From Gammaproteobacteria bacterium (GTDB taxonomy: Bacteria > Pseudomonadota > Gammaproteobacteria > SZUA-140): DNA of 64,000 nt. The notes beneath the pieces were generated by a model. The model was given only the letters and a program-made list of their open reading frames with translations, was not told where the DNA came from and ran no database searches. The stretch spans positions 248,001-312,000 of the forward strand of contig JADJQS010000006.1 of the NCBI GenBank assembly GCA_016712635.1, given 5' to 3'. Position 1 is the stretch's first letter. The number at the start of each line of letters is the position of its first letter. The position numbers and the translations under genes are program-made. Positions 1 to 8,122 of this stretch are shown here, piece after piece.

Positions 1-525
1 CGCCTGCGCGCCCGCGACCGGCTCGTGCTGTGCGAGCTGCATCCGACCGAGCTGAGGGAGCTGAAATCGTTCGCGCAGAAGGACCGGCGCATCAAGGTGG
101 TGTACGGCGACGGCTTCCGCGAATGCATCGGTTTCCTCCCCCCGACCGAGCGGCGCGGCCTCGTCCTGATCGACCCGTCCTACGAGATCAAGACCGACTA
201 TCGCCGGGCGGTCGAGGCGCTGTCGCGCGCCTGTCGTCAATTCGAGACCGGGATCTTCGCGCTCTGGTATCCGGTGATCGAGCGCCGCAGGATCGACGGG
301 ATGGAGGAGGCACTGCGGCGGAGCGGGGTCCGCCGTGTCATGCTGTTCGAGCTGGGTGTCGAACCGGACGGCCGGGAGCGCGGCATGACCGCGAGCGGCA
401 TGATCGTGGTCAACCCGCCCTGGACCCTGCACGAGGAGATGGAGGCGGTGCTGCCGTTTCTCGCCGACGCGCTGGGCCGGGACGGCGGCGGCCACTACCG
501 CATGTTCGAGCTGGTGCCGGAGTAG
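1..525 (+). CDS. rlmJ: 23S rRNA (adenine-2030-N6)-methyltransferase RlmJ, 3' part
   Basis: The reading frame is open from base 1, so the 5' part lies outside the window; 174 residues are visible. RlmJ methylates A2030 of 23S rRNA using S-adenosylmethionine. The adenine N6-methyltransferase motif appears as DPSY (visible residues 58-61) where the family usually has DPPY, followed by EIKTDYRRAV, which matches RlmJ closely. The ending, with GMTASGMIVVNPPW and a short C-terminus, is also typical of RlmJ. The Pro-to-Ser change in the motif is conservative and seen directly. A small hairpin (538-553) follows the stop codon, but it has no T tract. The next gene is convergent. Confidence 0.9.
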   Translation, partial: RLRARDRLVLCELHPTELRELKSFAQKDRRIKVVYGDGFRECIGFLPPTERRGLVLIDPSYEIKTDYRRAVEALSRACRQFETGIFALWYPVIERRRIDGMEEALRRSGVRRVMLFELGVEPDGRERGMTASGMIVVNPPWTLHEEMEAVLPFLADALGRDGGGHYRMFELVPE

Positions 526-609
526 CCGGGATTCTTCAGCCGGTCATCCGGCTGGAGAGGCGCGGGCAGGGTGTTCCCTGCCGGGTGCGCGCCAGCCACC
601 GCCCGTCAT

Positions 610-816
610 TCAGGCGGCAAGGTGCGGCGGGGCATGAGTCCCGCCCCGCGCCTCGATCCTGCGCCACACACGTTCGTGGAAGTAGAACGCCACCGTGTTT
701 ACCGCCGGCTCGATCAGGGCCACCGCGCCGCCGATCACCACGTCGCCGGTCAGCAGGCAGGCGACCGCAAAGGCGATCGAGAAGTGCAGGATGGCGAATG
801 TCAGTGTCTTGGTCAT
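610..816 (-). CDS. DUF2061 family small membrane protein
   Basis: A 68-residue protein with the DUF2061 signature: MTKTLTFAILHF at the start, then GGAVALIEPAVNTVAFYFHE, which gives two hydrophobic segments joined by a short polar turn. Members are inner-membrane proteins of unknown function, often encoded alone as here. It is convergent with rlmJ. A possible Fur-like palindrome lies about 30-50 bases upstream of the start. The family assignment is firm; no function is claimed. Confidence 0.8.
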   Translation of the reverse strand: MTKTLTFAILHFSIAFAVACLLTGDVVIGGAVALIEPAVNTVAFYFHERVWRRIEARGGTHAPPHLAA

Positions 817-1181
817 GGTCTGTCCCGTTCACGAGGTCCTGTAATAGATAATAATGGTTCTCATGCAGGATCAAAGTCGATTTATTCTTGGCGGGCGATA
901 GGGCGCGGCTATGGCCGGGGCCTCAGTGACGCGGTGTGGCAGGGGACAGGAAGGTGATGCGTAGGTGCCATGAACGATCGCACGCGCATGGCGGATGACA
1001 GCGGTGTCGGATCGATGCCGGGCTCGCCGTCTTATGATGGCCGTCCCTGGCAGTACGTCTCCTGGTTCTTACCATAGCCGTTTGATCCGGCATCCACCAT
1101 AATACTTTCAGGGGGAGCGGTGAAGCTCCCGTCGGCCGTGAGAAAGCGGTACTGATCTAACGTGACGCACGATCTCATTCT
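817..1181. other. 365-base intergenic region between divergent genes
   Basis: This region separates the minus-strand DUF2061 gene from the plus-strand cyclotransferase gene and should hold both promoters. Its left end is AT-richer (840-895) and contains a weak Fur-box-like sequence. I find no convincing open frame, hairpin or RNA gene in it. Confidence 0.4.
847..865. promoter_or_regulatory. possible Fur box
   Basis: The 19 bases GATAATAATGGTTCTCATG agree at 12 of 19 positions with the classical Fur consensus GATAATGATAATCATTATC. The site lies about 30 bases upstream of the DUF2061 start, where a repressor could act. Single sites with this score occur by chance, so this is tentative. Confidence 0.25.
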
Positions 1182-2024
1182 ATGATCCCGCGAACAGCGC
1201 GCATGCATTCACCTGCGCGGTGGGGACTTCTGCTGTCCCTGATCCTGTGCGCCTTCCTCCTCGCCGATGTGAACGGCGCGGCACCGGCGGGCGCCACGGG
1301 TCAGGCAGGGTCCGCCCCGGTATCCGGCTTCCGCATCGTGCGCATCTACCCGCACGACCGCCGTGCCTTCACGCAGGGCCTGGTCTACCTGGACGGCGAG
1401 CTGTACGAGGGTACCGGGCTCAACGGCGCCTCGTCGGTGCGCCGGGTCGAGCTCAAGAGCGGCCGGGTGTTGCAGAAACTGCCACTCGACGGGAAGTACT
1501 TCGGTGAAGGCCTCGCCGCCTGGGGGCCGAACCTGATCCAGCTGACGCTCCGCTCGAATCTCGGCTTCGTCTACGACCGCGCCACACTGCGGCTGCGCCA
1601 GACCTTCACCTATGCCGGCGAGGGCTGGGGGCTGACGCACGACGGGGAGCGCCTGATCATGAGCGACGGGACTTCCGTCCTGCGCTACCTCAACCCCTGG
1701 ACCTATGAGGAGATGGGGGTCCTGCCGGTGCGTGACGGCGGGCGCGAGATCACCGGCCTGAACGAGCTGGAATACGTGAACGGGGAGATCTTTGCCAATG
1801 TGTGGCCGACCGACCGGATCGTGCGCATCGCGGCCGGGACCGGAGCGGTGACCGGCTGGATCGACCTCGCGGGCCTGCTCGCACCCGCGGACAAGGGCGC
1901 CCCGGGCAGCGTATTGAACGGCATCGCCTACGATGCGGAAAACGACCGGCTGTTCGTGACCGGCAAGCGGTGGCCGAGACTGTTCGAGATCAGGCTGGTC
2001 GACGGGCAGACGCCGCGGCGGTGA
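1182..2024 (+). CDS. glutaminyl-peptide cyclotransferase (plant-type, Glu_cyclase_2)
   Basis: A 280-residue exported protein. Residues 1-33 form a signal peptide (Arg-containing N-region, then LLLSLILCAFLLA). The mature part is a predicted five-bladed propeller of the plant-type glutaminyl cyclase family, which converts N-terminal glutamine to pyroglutamate. Family motifs are seen in order: FTQGLVY, YFGEGL, GEGWGLT, LIMSDG, LNELEYV, VLNGIAYD and LFVTGKRWP. It is probably periplasmic and stands alone. Activity on a particular substrate is inferred from the family only. Confidence 0.88.
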   Translation: MIPRTARMHSPARWGLLLSLILCAFLLADVNGAAPAGATGQAGSAPVSGFRIVRIYPHDRRAFTQGLVYLDGELYEGTGLNGASSVRRVELKSGRVLQKLPLDGKYFGEGLAAWGPNLIQLTLRSNLGFVYDRATLRLRQTFTYAGEGWGLTHDGERLIMSDGTSVLRYLNPWTYEEMGVLPVRDGGREITGLNELEYVNGEIFANVWPTDRIVRIAAGTGAVTGWIDLAGLLAPADKGAPGSVLNGIAYDAENDRLFVTGKRWPRLFEIRLVDGQTPRR

Positions 2025-2137
2025 AGCGGCGGGGGCCGGCGCGGGCGGTATCCGGTTTGTGCCGGAATGCGGTATCTTGGCGCCGGGCGCGTCCGACGCG
2101 CCCGCCAATGACCATTCTCCAACTGGCAGGCAGACCG

Positions 2138-2494
2138 ATGAACGCATATCTGACGACAACCCTTCTGTTGTGCTGCAGCAACATCTTCATGACCTTCGCC
2201 TGGTACGGTCACCTGAAGAGCCTTCCCCATCAGCCCTGGGTGATCGCGGCGCTGGTCAGCTGGGGCATCGCCTTCTTCGAATATATGTTTCAGGTGCCGG
2301 CGAACCGGATCGGCCACCAGGTGATGACCGTCGGGCAGTTGAAGATCCTGCAGGAGATCATCACGCTGACGGTGTTCGTCCCGTTCGCGCTGTTCTACAT
2401 CAAGGAAAAGCTGACCCTCGATTATCTGTGGGCGGGTCTGTGCCTGCTCGGCGCGGTGTTTTTCCTGTTCCGTGCCAAGGTGTTCGCTGCATAG
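2138..2494 (+). CDS. DUF486 (DMT-superfamily-like) small membrane protein
   Basis: A 118-residue protein with four hydrophobic segments. NIFMTFAWYGHLK, AFFEYMFQVPANRIG and LKILQEIITL are hallmarks of DUF486, a half-size relative of drug/metabolite transporters. I chose the ATG at 2138 because the family begins MN-[FY]-L; an in-frame ATG at 2108 would add ten residues. The transport substrate is unknown. It lies between the cyclotransferase and the SlyD-like gene, with nothing to suggest co-function. Confidence 0.82.
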   Translation: MNAYLTTTLLLCCSNIFMTFAWYGHLKSLPHQPWVIAALVSWGIAFFEYMFQVPANRIGHQVMTVGQLKILQEIITLTVFVPFALFYIKEKLTLDYLWAGLCLLGAVFFLFRAKVFAA

Positions 2495-2685
2495 GCCGGG
2501 CGCCGTCCGACGGCCGGCGTGGCGCGGCGGCAGGATGCGCACACCTCGCGGTCGGAGCGGGCGACAGTACCGGCCGCGGTTGCAGTCCGCGGCCGATAAT
2601 GCGAAGGTTGCAGGGGAGGACGCCGGACCGGAAATCGCACGGGCCGGGCGGGCGGTTTTGTCTATTCATTTGTCGGAGGGGTCAG

Positions 2686-3150
2686 ATGCAGATACAAGAC
2701 GATTGCGTGGTGTCCATTCATTACACCTTGACCAACGAGGAGGGCGATGAGCTCGATTCCTCGGTCGGCCAGGATCCCCTGGTATACCTTCACGGCGCCG
2801 GCAATATCATCCCGGGGCTGGAAATCGCCCTGGTCGGCGGCAGCGCGGGTGACCGGCTCGAGGTCACGGTGCAGCCGGAGGACGGCTATGGCGAGGTCGA
2901 TCCGGACCTGATCCGCCGGGTACCGCGCGACGCCTTCGAAGGCATCGAGCGGGTGGAGCCGGGCATGCAGTTCCAGACCCAGGGGCCGAACGGACAGGTC
3001 ATGCGCGTCACGGTCAGGGAGAGCGACGACGAGGGCGTGCTGATCGATGCGAATCACCCGCTTGCGGGGCAGATCCTGTATTTCAGCGTCAGCATCGAAG
3101 GTGTGCGTACCGCGACCGAGGAGGAGCTGGCCCACGGGCACGCCCATTAG
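2686..3150 (+). CDS. SlyD-like FKBP-type peptidyl-prolyl isomerase
   Basis: A 154-residue cytosolic prolyl isomerase and chaperone. The FKBP half is split by an insert-in-flap domain (about residues 65-125), as in SlyD: PLVYLHGAGNIIPGLE and GDRLEVTVQPEDGYGEVDPDL are diagnostic, and NHPLAGQILYF closes the fold. The C-terminus is short and ends GHAH, a reduced version of the metal-binding His-rich tail of enterobacterial SlyD. A good Shine-Dalgarno sequence (GGAGGGG) precedes the ATG. The neighbour downstream is convergent and starts 8 bases after the stop. Confidence 0.9.
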   Translation: MQIQDDCVVSIHYTLTNEEGDELDSSVGQDPLVYLHGAGNIIPGLEIALVGGSAGDRLEVTVQPEDGYGEVDPDLIRRVPRDAFEGIERVEPGMQFQTQGPNGQVMRVTVRESDDEGVLIDANHPLAGQILYFSVSIEGVRTATEEELAHGHAH

Positions 3151-3158
3151 GGCGCGCG

Positions 3159-6100
3159 TCAGCCGGTGAAATCGAACAGGCGGCGCGGCTTGTCTATGAC
3201 GTATCCCTGCGCGTAATCCACCCCGATCTCGCGCAGCAGGGCCAGGATGGCCTCGTTTTCGACGTACTCCGCGATGATCTTCTTGCCCATGAAGTGGCCG
3301 ATCTCGCTGATCGATTTCACAACGGCGTAATCGCTCGGGTTGCGGTCCATCTCCTTGACGAAGGCGCCGTCGATCTTGAGGAAATCGACCGGGAGGTTTT
3401 TCAGGTAGGCGTAGGAGGAGAGCCCGCTGCCGAAGTCGTCGAGCGCGAACGTACAGCCGCTCTTCTTCATGTCCAGGATGAACTCGGCCGCGTCGGTGAG
3501 GCTGCCGATGCCGGCCGTCTCGGTCACCTCGAAGCAGACGCGGTCCATCGGCGCGCCGCTGCGGGCCGCCTCATCCAGGATGAAATCCTTGAACGAATCG
3601 TCGCTCAGCGAGCGTCCGGACAGGTTGATGGCGAGTCCGCCCAGCGCGTCGATCTTGTCCCGGTTCTCCGCCATCCAGGCGAACGCGGTGCGGATCACCC
3701 AGCGGTCGATGGCGGGCATGCGGTGATAGTGTTCCGCCGCGAGGATCAGCTCCTGCGGCGACATCGGGTTGCCGTCCTCGTCGGTCACGCCGAGCAGGAC
3801 CTCGACGTGGTGCGGCGGCTGCGCACCTTCGCCCGCGATCGGGACGATGCTCTGGTAGCGCAGGTCCAGCTCGCCTTCCTCCAGCGCCTTGTCGATGCGT
3901 GAAATCCATTTCATCGAGCGCTGCTCGTCGCGCAGGAGCGCGTCGTCGGGACGGTGTATCTGGATCCGGTTCACGCCCTGCTGCTTGGCGGCGCGGCAGG
4001 AGGATTCGGTCGCCTGGAGCACCTGCGCGGCATGGCTGGACGTCCCGTCGATCTGCGCGAGCCCGATGCCGAAGGACACCGAGAATTTCTTTTCCGCCCA
4101 GGTGAAGCGGTAGTCGCGGATCCTGTCGATCTGTTCCTCGGCGATGCGGCTCGCCTCCATGGTAGAGCAGTTGTCCAGCAGCAGGCAGAATTCATCCGCG
4201 CCGATGCGTCCCGCGATCGCATTGATGCCGGCGGCGCTCGTTTTCATCAGCTCGCCGATCTCCAGCAGGAGCTTGTCGCCGGCGTCGTAGCCGCAGGTCG
4301 TGTTGATCACGTTGAACTGGTCGATGTCGATATAGAGCAGGGCGTGCACCGCGGCCCCCAGCCGGGCATCCTCGATCTTTTCCTGCAGCAGGCGTTCGAA
4401 CTCGCGCCGGTTGTACAGGCCGGTCAGCTGGTCGTGGGTGGTCTCGAACAGCAGCTGGTGGTGCAGGTTCTGCAGCATGCTGTACTGGGCGCGGTCCATC
4501 GCCGGTTCGTCGCCGCTGTCCAGGATGACGGCGGCGCCGTCATGGAGCTGGCGTGACAGCTGGCCGAGTTCCACGGTCTTTTCCCGCAGTCCGCGCAGGT
4601 TCACGAACACGTAGCGGTCGCAGTTTTTCGAAACCCAGGCGAGCCGGAGGCGCTGCGGGTTGTCGGAGTCCGTCACGAACAGCACCCAGCTGCCCACCTT
4701 GAGCCGCGATGCGCGTTTGCGCCATTCCTGCAGCTCCTCCGTGTCCGTGCCGGCGGATGCGTCCTCCACGGCGCGGGCCTCCTGCACAGCGTCCACGGCC
4801 TGTTCGCTTTCGCAGACGTCGATCACGTCGCGCACGTTTTCCGAGTAGGCGGTGTCCTGGATCTGGACCAGGGTATTGAGTTTTCTGAGCACCTTGGAAA
4901 AGACCTCGGGATCGATGTCGATCTCGTCGGCGATGCGGTTCAGGAGCGTGTTCACCTGTCTCTGGATGGCGTTGCCGCCGTCGCCGTCCTGTCCGTCGCC
5001 GTACAGCTCGAGCTGCGAGATCCTGTTGACCACCTGGCGCGCGACGTGGGATTTGTCCAGGAAGATGGATTCGTCGAGGATGGCCTGTTTCAGCAGCGGT
5101 ATCTCGAGGCGCTGCAGCCAGGCGCGCACGCCCTTCTCCAGCAGCATGTCCTTGAACATCGATTCGAACACATTGCCGGCGACGTACATGATGCCGCTCT
5201 CGCGCCCTCCGATGCGCTTGTCCGCATCGCCCAGGGCGCCGCGCTCGCTGATCAGCGGAAGAATCTTCGAGTGATACCCGCCCGCGCCGCCGCTTTCCTG
5301 CATGTCTCCGCGCCTGCCCTGCAACTGCGAGAGGGCGGTGAGTATCTCTTCCGTGGAATAAACCTTGCCGCCGTGCGGGTCGCCCGCCGCGGGCGTGCCG
5401 CCGGCGGCCGCGCTGTTCTGTTCCAGGTCGAAGCTTTCCATCCCGCCGTCGTGGTGGCCGAACTGGCGTCGCAGCGAGAAGATGTCGCGCACGATGCCGT
5501 AGAGATCGCGGTCACCATCATTGCGGTCGCCCTCCGTGGCGGCCGGGACGGTTGCGGCGTCCGTGCGGGTCGCCGCGCGGGCTTTCCGCGGCGCTTCCTC
5601 CCGGGTGCGCTGTGACTCCTGGGCCTCCGTGCGCTTCACGATGACGCCGATCTTGATGTCGGGCAGCACGCCGTTCTCGATCAGGCAGGCGTTCATGCGG
5701 GCGTACAGATCGCTCAGGTGATCGAGCAGCACGGCCTTGAACGACGCGTAACAGATCTGGGTGGCGGGCCGGGCCAGTTCGAGCAGCTTGAGCGCCTGCT
5801 GGAAGGCCTGCGCAAAGGCATACGGGCCGAGCGGGTTGCCCTCCCTGTCGACGGAGACGCCGTAAAGCAGGCCCAGGCGTTGCTCGAGCTCGTTCATTTC
5901 CCTCTGCTGGCGCGCTTCGATGTAGTTGGCGATGTCCGAAACGGCGAGCCAGTCGTCCAGCACGTCCTCTTCGACCAGTGAAAGCTTGGCCGCAGACGGG
6001 CCGGCACCGCCGGCGTTTCCTGCGAGGGCCCTGGGTGTGCTTTCGAGGCGCTCCAGGTAGGAGCCGGTGAAATTTTCCTGCAGGATGCCGTGGGAACGGT

Positions 6101-6707
6101 TGAGGATGCCGAGCGCGTCGAAATACGAGTTTTGTTCCGTGACGTTCCTGGCATGGTCCGCCGAGTCGAACAACTGGCCGCCGGCATGGGAGATGAAACC
6201 CTCCATCAGCGGACGCATGATATCGCGCGCCATTCCGCGACACGCGTCCAGCAGGCGGCGGCTGTCTGCGGCTCCCGGCGAACCCGCGACCGGAGCCGTC
6301 CTCCCGGCGTCCGCGTCCCGCCGCCGTCCGCCTTCCTGTGTGACGGCGAAGTCGATGAGCAGTTGCAATGCGTTGAGGTCGGGATCGATCAGCGCGACGC
6401 CGGCGCTTTCGCCGTCGGTGCGAACGACGCGGGCGCGGAAGCGCAGGTTGTTCTGGCGTGCGTCGCCCGGCACGGCGCAGCGGATGTCCACCTGCTCGCC
6501 GACCACCGGCAGAAAATTCTTCGCCGTGTCCTGCTGGTAGTTCAGCAGCATGCCGCTGAGGCAGAGATCGCGAATCTCGCAGCGGTGCTGCGGCGAGCCC
6601 CGGAGGGTGCTGCAGACGGCGTCGAGGCGCACGCGATAGCGCTGAAAATGGCGCTTGTCGGCGCCGCCGCGCTCGCTCGTAACCGATCGTTTGCTCGCTG
6701 ATGACAT
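3159..6707 (-). CDS. PilZ-DUF1631-GGDEF-EAL multidomain c-di-GMP protein
   Basis: A 1182-residue cytosolic protein. Order: N-terminal PilZ domain (about 15-130; RYRVR, then DLCLSG where most PilZ domains have DxSxxG), a long DUF1631-like helical region (about 150-690), a GGDEF domain (about 755-910) and an EAL domain (about 925-1175). The diguanylate cyclase signature reads GADEF (near residue 835), so the second Gly is replaced. The phosphodiesterase signature reads EVL instead of EAL (near 968), while the other EAL residues remain: FEVTET, LDDFGSG, LKIDG, AEYVEN and DYAQGY. A phosphodiesterase or c-di-GMP-sensing role is more likely than cyclase activity; this is inference. Confidence 0.85.
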   Translation of the reverse strand: MSSASKRSVTSERGGADKRHFQRYRVRLDAVCSTLRGSPQHRCEIRDLCLSGMLLNYQQDTAKNFLPVVGEQVDIRCAVPGDARQNNLRFRARVVRTDGESAGVALIDPDLNALQLLIDFAVTQEGGRRRDADAGRTAPVAGSPGAADSRRLLDACRGMARDIMRPLMEGFISHAGGQLFDSADHARNVTEQNSYFDALGILNRSHGILQENFTGSYLERLESTPRALAGNAGGAGPSAAKLSLVEEDVLDDWLAVSDIANYIEARQQREMNELEQRLGLLYGVSVDREGNPLGPYAFAQAFQQALKLLELARPATQICYASFKAVLLDHLSDLYARMNACLIENGVLPDIKIGVIVKRTEAQESQRTREEAPRKARAATRTDAATVPAATEGDRNDGDRDLYGIVRDIFSLRRQFGHHDGGMESFDLEQNSAAAGGTPAAGDPHGGKVYSTEEILTALSQLQGRRGDMQESGGAGGYHSKILPLISERGALGDADKRIGGRESGIMYVAGNVFESMFKDMLLEKGVRAWLQRLEIPLLKQAILDESIFLDKSHVARQVVNRISQLELYGDGQDGDGGNAIQRQVNTLLNRIADEIDIDPEVFSKVLRKLNTLVQIQDTAYSENVRDVIDVCESEQAVDAVQEARAVEDASAGTDTEELQEWRKRASRLKVGSWVLFVTDSDNPQRLRLAWVSKNCDRYVFVNLRGLREKTVELGQLSRQLHDGAAVILDSGDEPAMDRAQYSMLQNLHHQLLFETTHDQLTGLYNRREFERLLQEKIEDARLGAAVHALLYIDIDQFNVINTTCGYDAGDKLLLEIGELMKTSAAGINAIAGRIGADEFCLLLDNCSTMEASRIAEEQIDRIRDYRFTWAEKKFSVSFGIGLAQIDGTSSHAAQVLQATESSCRAAKQQGVNRIQIHRPDDALLRDEQRSMKWISRIDKALEEGELDLRYQSIVPIAGEGAQPPHHVEVLLGVTDEDGNPMSPQELILAAEHYHRMPAIDRWVIRTAFAWMAENRDKIDALGGLAINLSGRSLSDDSFKDFILDEAARSGAPMDRVCFEVTETAGIGSLTDAAEFILDMKKSGCTFALDDFGSGLSSYAYLKNLPVDFLKIDGAFVKEMDRNPSDYAVVKSISEIGHFMGKKIIAEYVENEAILALLREIGVDYAQGYVIDKPRRLFDFTG

Positions 6708-7103
6708 AAATGGATGCCGGCTATTCCCCTTGGTAGAGGCTATCGGCGTTACGGTAAGAATTTTGAATCAGTTCGCATTTTCGGGATGCGCGGGAAGCGG
6801 GCAGTCATTGGGGACAGACGGGCTGTGACCGTTACGGCATCGTCGCCGATCCTGTAACTAAATGAAATATATTAGAATTTACGATTGATCCCAGGCCGTT
6901 CAAGCTGTTCCCCGGGTTGGGCGGCGGCAAGGTGCGTTTCGTCAGCGCGGAACCCGGCCCCTGGATCCGGTCCCCGGATGCGGCTGCGCCTCCTGCCCCC
7001 ATGTGGACTTTGCCTGAGGCGCTCCCTACAATCACGCGGGTTGACGAGCGGAAGATTCTTCGCCTGGCGATGCATGAGATATCTATATGACAAGGAGACG
7101 GAA
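6708..7103. other. 396-base intergenic region
   Basis: This region separates the divergent large c-di-GMP gene and the small lipoprotein gene. It has an AT-rich core (6845-6895) suitable for promoters, but no clear -35/-10 pair. A half copy of the GGGGACAGA repeat seen later in the window occurs at 6810. No gene is supported. Confidence 0.35.
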
Positions 7104-7328
7104 ATGAACAAGACAGCGAATATATCGGCGGTGATGCTGGCCCTGGTGCTGGGATTGGCCGGCTGCAGCGGCAAGGACGAGAGCATGGAGGAGCCGCAGG
7201 ACACGATGGAGAACTCCGCCGACACGATGATGGAGCATACCGACGAGCAGAGCCACGACGCCACGATGGGCGAGATGCCCGCGGAACCCGCAGCACCCGC
7301 GGAACCCGCTCCGGCCGAAGGGCAGTAA
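7104..7328 (+). CDS. small acidic lipoprotein
   Basis: A 74-residue protein with an AAGGAG Shine-Dalgarno sequence 7 bases before the ATG. A lysine-containing N-region and hydrophobic stretch lead to a lipobox LAGC (Cys21), so the mature protein should be lipid-anchored. The rest is short, acidic and Met-rich (DTMENSADTMMEHTDEQ), ending in Pro-Ala-Glu repeats. No family is recognised. It is monocistronic, with a strong terminator just downstream, which supports it being a real gene. Confidence 0.75.
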   Translation: MNKTANISAVMLALVLGLAGCSGKDESMEEPQDTMENSADTMMEHTDEQSHDATMGEMPAEPAAPAEPAPAEGQ

Positions 7329-7392
7329 CGGACCGGGCCTCCGGTCTTGCCGCAACCCGGGAGATACGGGCGCCGCGGCGGATGATATACCC

Positions 7393-7425
7393 GGAAAGGG
7401 CCCGCATGGGCCCTTTCCTCTTTAT
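7393..7425 (+). terminator. rho-independent terminator of the small lipoprotein gene
   Basis: A perfect 11-base stem (GGAAAGGGCCC / GGGCCCTTTCC) with a GCAT loop, followed by TCTTTAT. It lies 64 bases after the lipoprotein stop and before the convergent rhombosortase gene. Confidence 0.85.
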
Positions 7426-7495
7426 ATAGATATGCGCGCGGCGCGCGGGCCTGACGAGGGCCGCCGCCGCGTTGCCGCGGCGGCCCCGGACGTGA

Positions 7496-8122
7496 CTAGT
7501 CCGCCGCCTTGCCTCGCCGCCGCGTGCGCATCAGGAGCATCGCGCCGGCGAGCAGCCCGGCGATCGCGCCGTAGAGATGCGAGTCCACGAGCACGGTGCC
7601 GCCGGCGAAGCTCTCCGAGCCCGGCAGCGCGCCGAACATCTGTTCCCATACCAGTTTGGCAAGGAGCAGGCCGAGCAGGAGTAGCTCCGCGCGATACCCT
7701 GCCGCGAGGCTTGCCAGCGCGCCGGCCACGAACAGGCCGTGCAGCACGCCGGACAGTCCGACATACCAGTGCACCTCGGGTTGCAGCACCAGCAGGGCGA
7801 GACTGGCGCCGAGCATGCAGAACAGCGTGACCGCCAGCCATTCGAGCATGGTGTGGAACCGTCCGAACAGCATCCAGATCAGGCCCAGCCCGACCAGGTT
7901 CATTGCCAGGTGCTTCCATCCGAGGTGTGCGATGTGCGCGGACAGCAGGCGCCAGACCTCACCCTCGAGGATGGCCGCCCGGTCGTAGCGCAGCCACGGG
8001 CGCAGCTCCTGTCCGCCGATCATCGCCGCCACCGCGAGCAGTGCCAGGGCGAGCGGCAGGGCGTGCCGCGCCGTAATTTCCCCGTATCCGCGCCGTGCGC
8101 CCGTGCCGGCGTCATTTTTCAT
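7496..8122 (-). CDS. rrtA: rhombosortase-type rhomboid protease
   Basis: A 208-residue integral membrane serine protease of the rhomboid superfamily, close to rhombosortase. WRLLSAHIAHLGWKHLAMNL matches the conserved second segment, GLSGVLHG carries the nucleophile Ser, and the catalytic His is in SHLYGA near the C-terminus. About six membrane segments. Rhombosortases cleave proteins with a C-terminal GlyGly-CTERM anchor, usually exported by type II secretion; none is encoded in this window. I chose the ATG at 8122, which overlaps the glnD stop by 11 bases and suggests translational coupling. Confidence 0.8.
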   Translation of the reverse strand: MKNDAGTGARRGYGEITARHALPLALALLAVAAMIGGQELRPWLRYDRAAILEGEVWRLLSAHIAHLGWKHLAMNLVGLGLIWMLFGRFHTMLEWLAVTLFCMLGASLALLVLQPEVHWYVGLSGVLHGLFVAGALASLAAGYRAELLLLGLLLAKLVWEQMFGALPGSESFAGGTVLVDSHLYGAIAGLLAGAMLLMRTRRRGKAAD

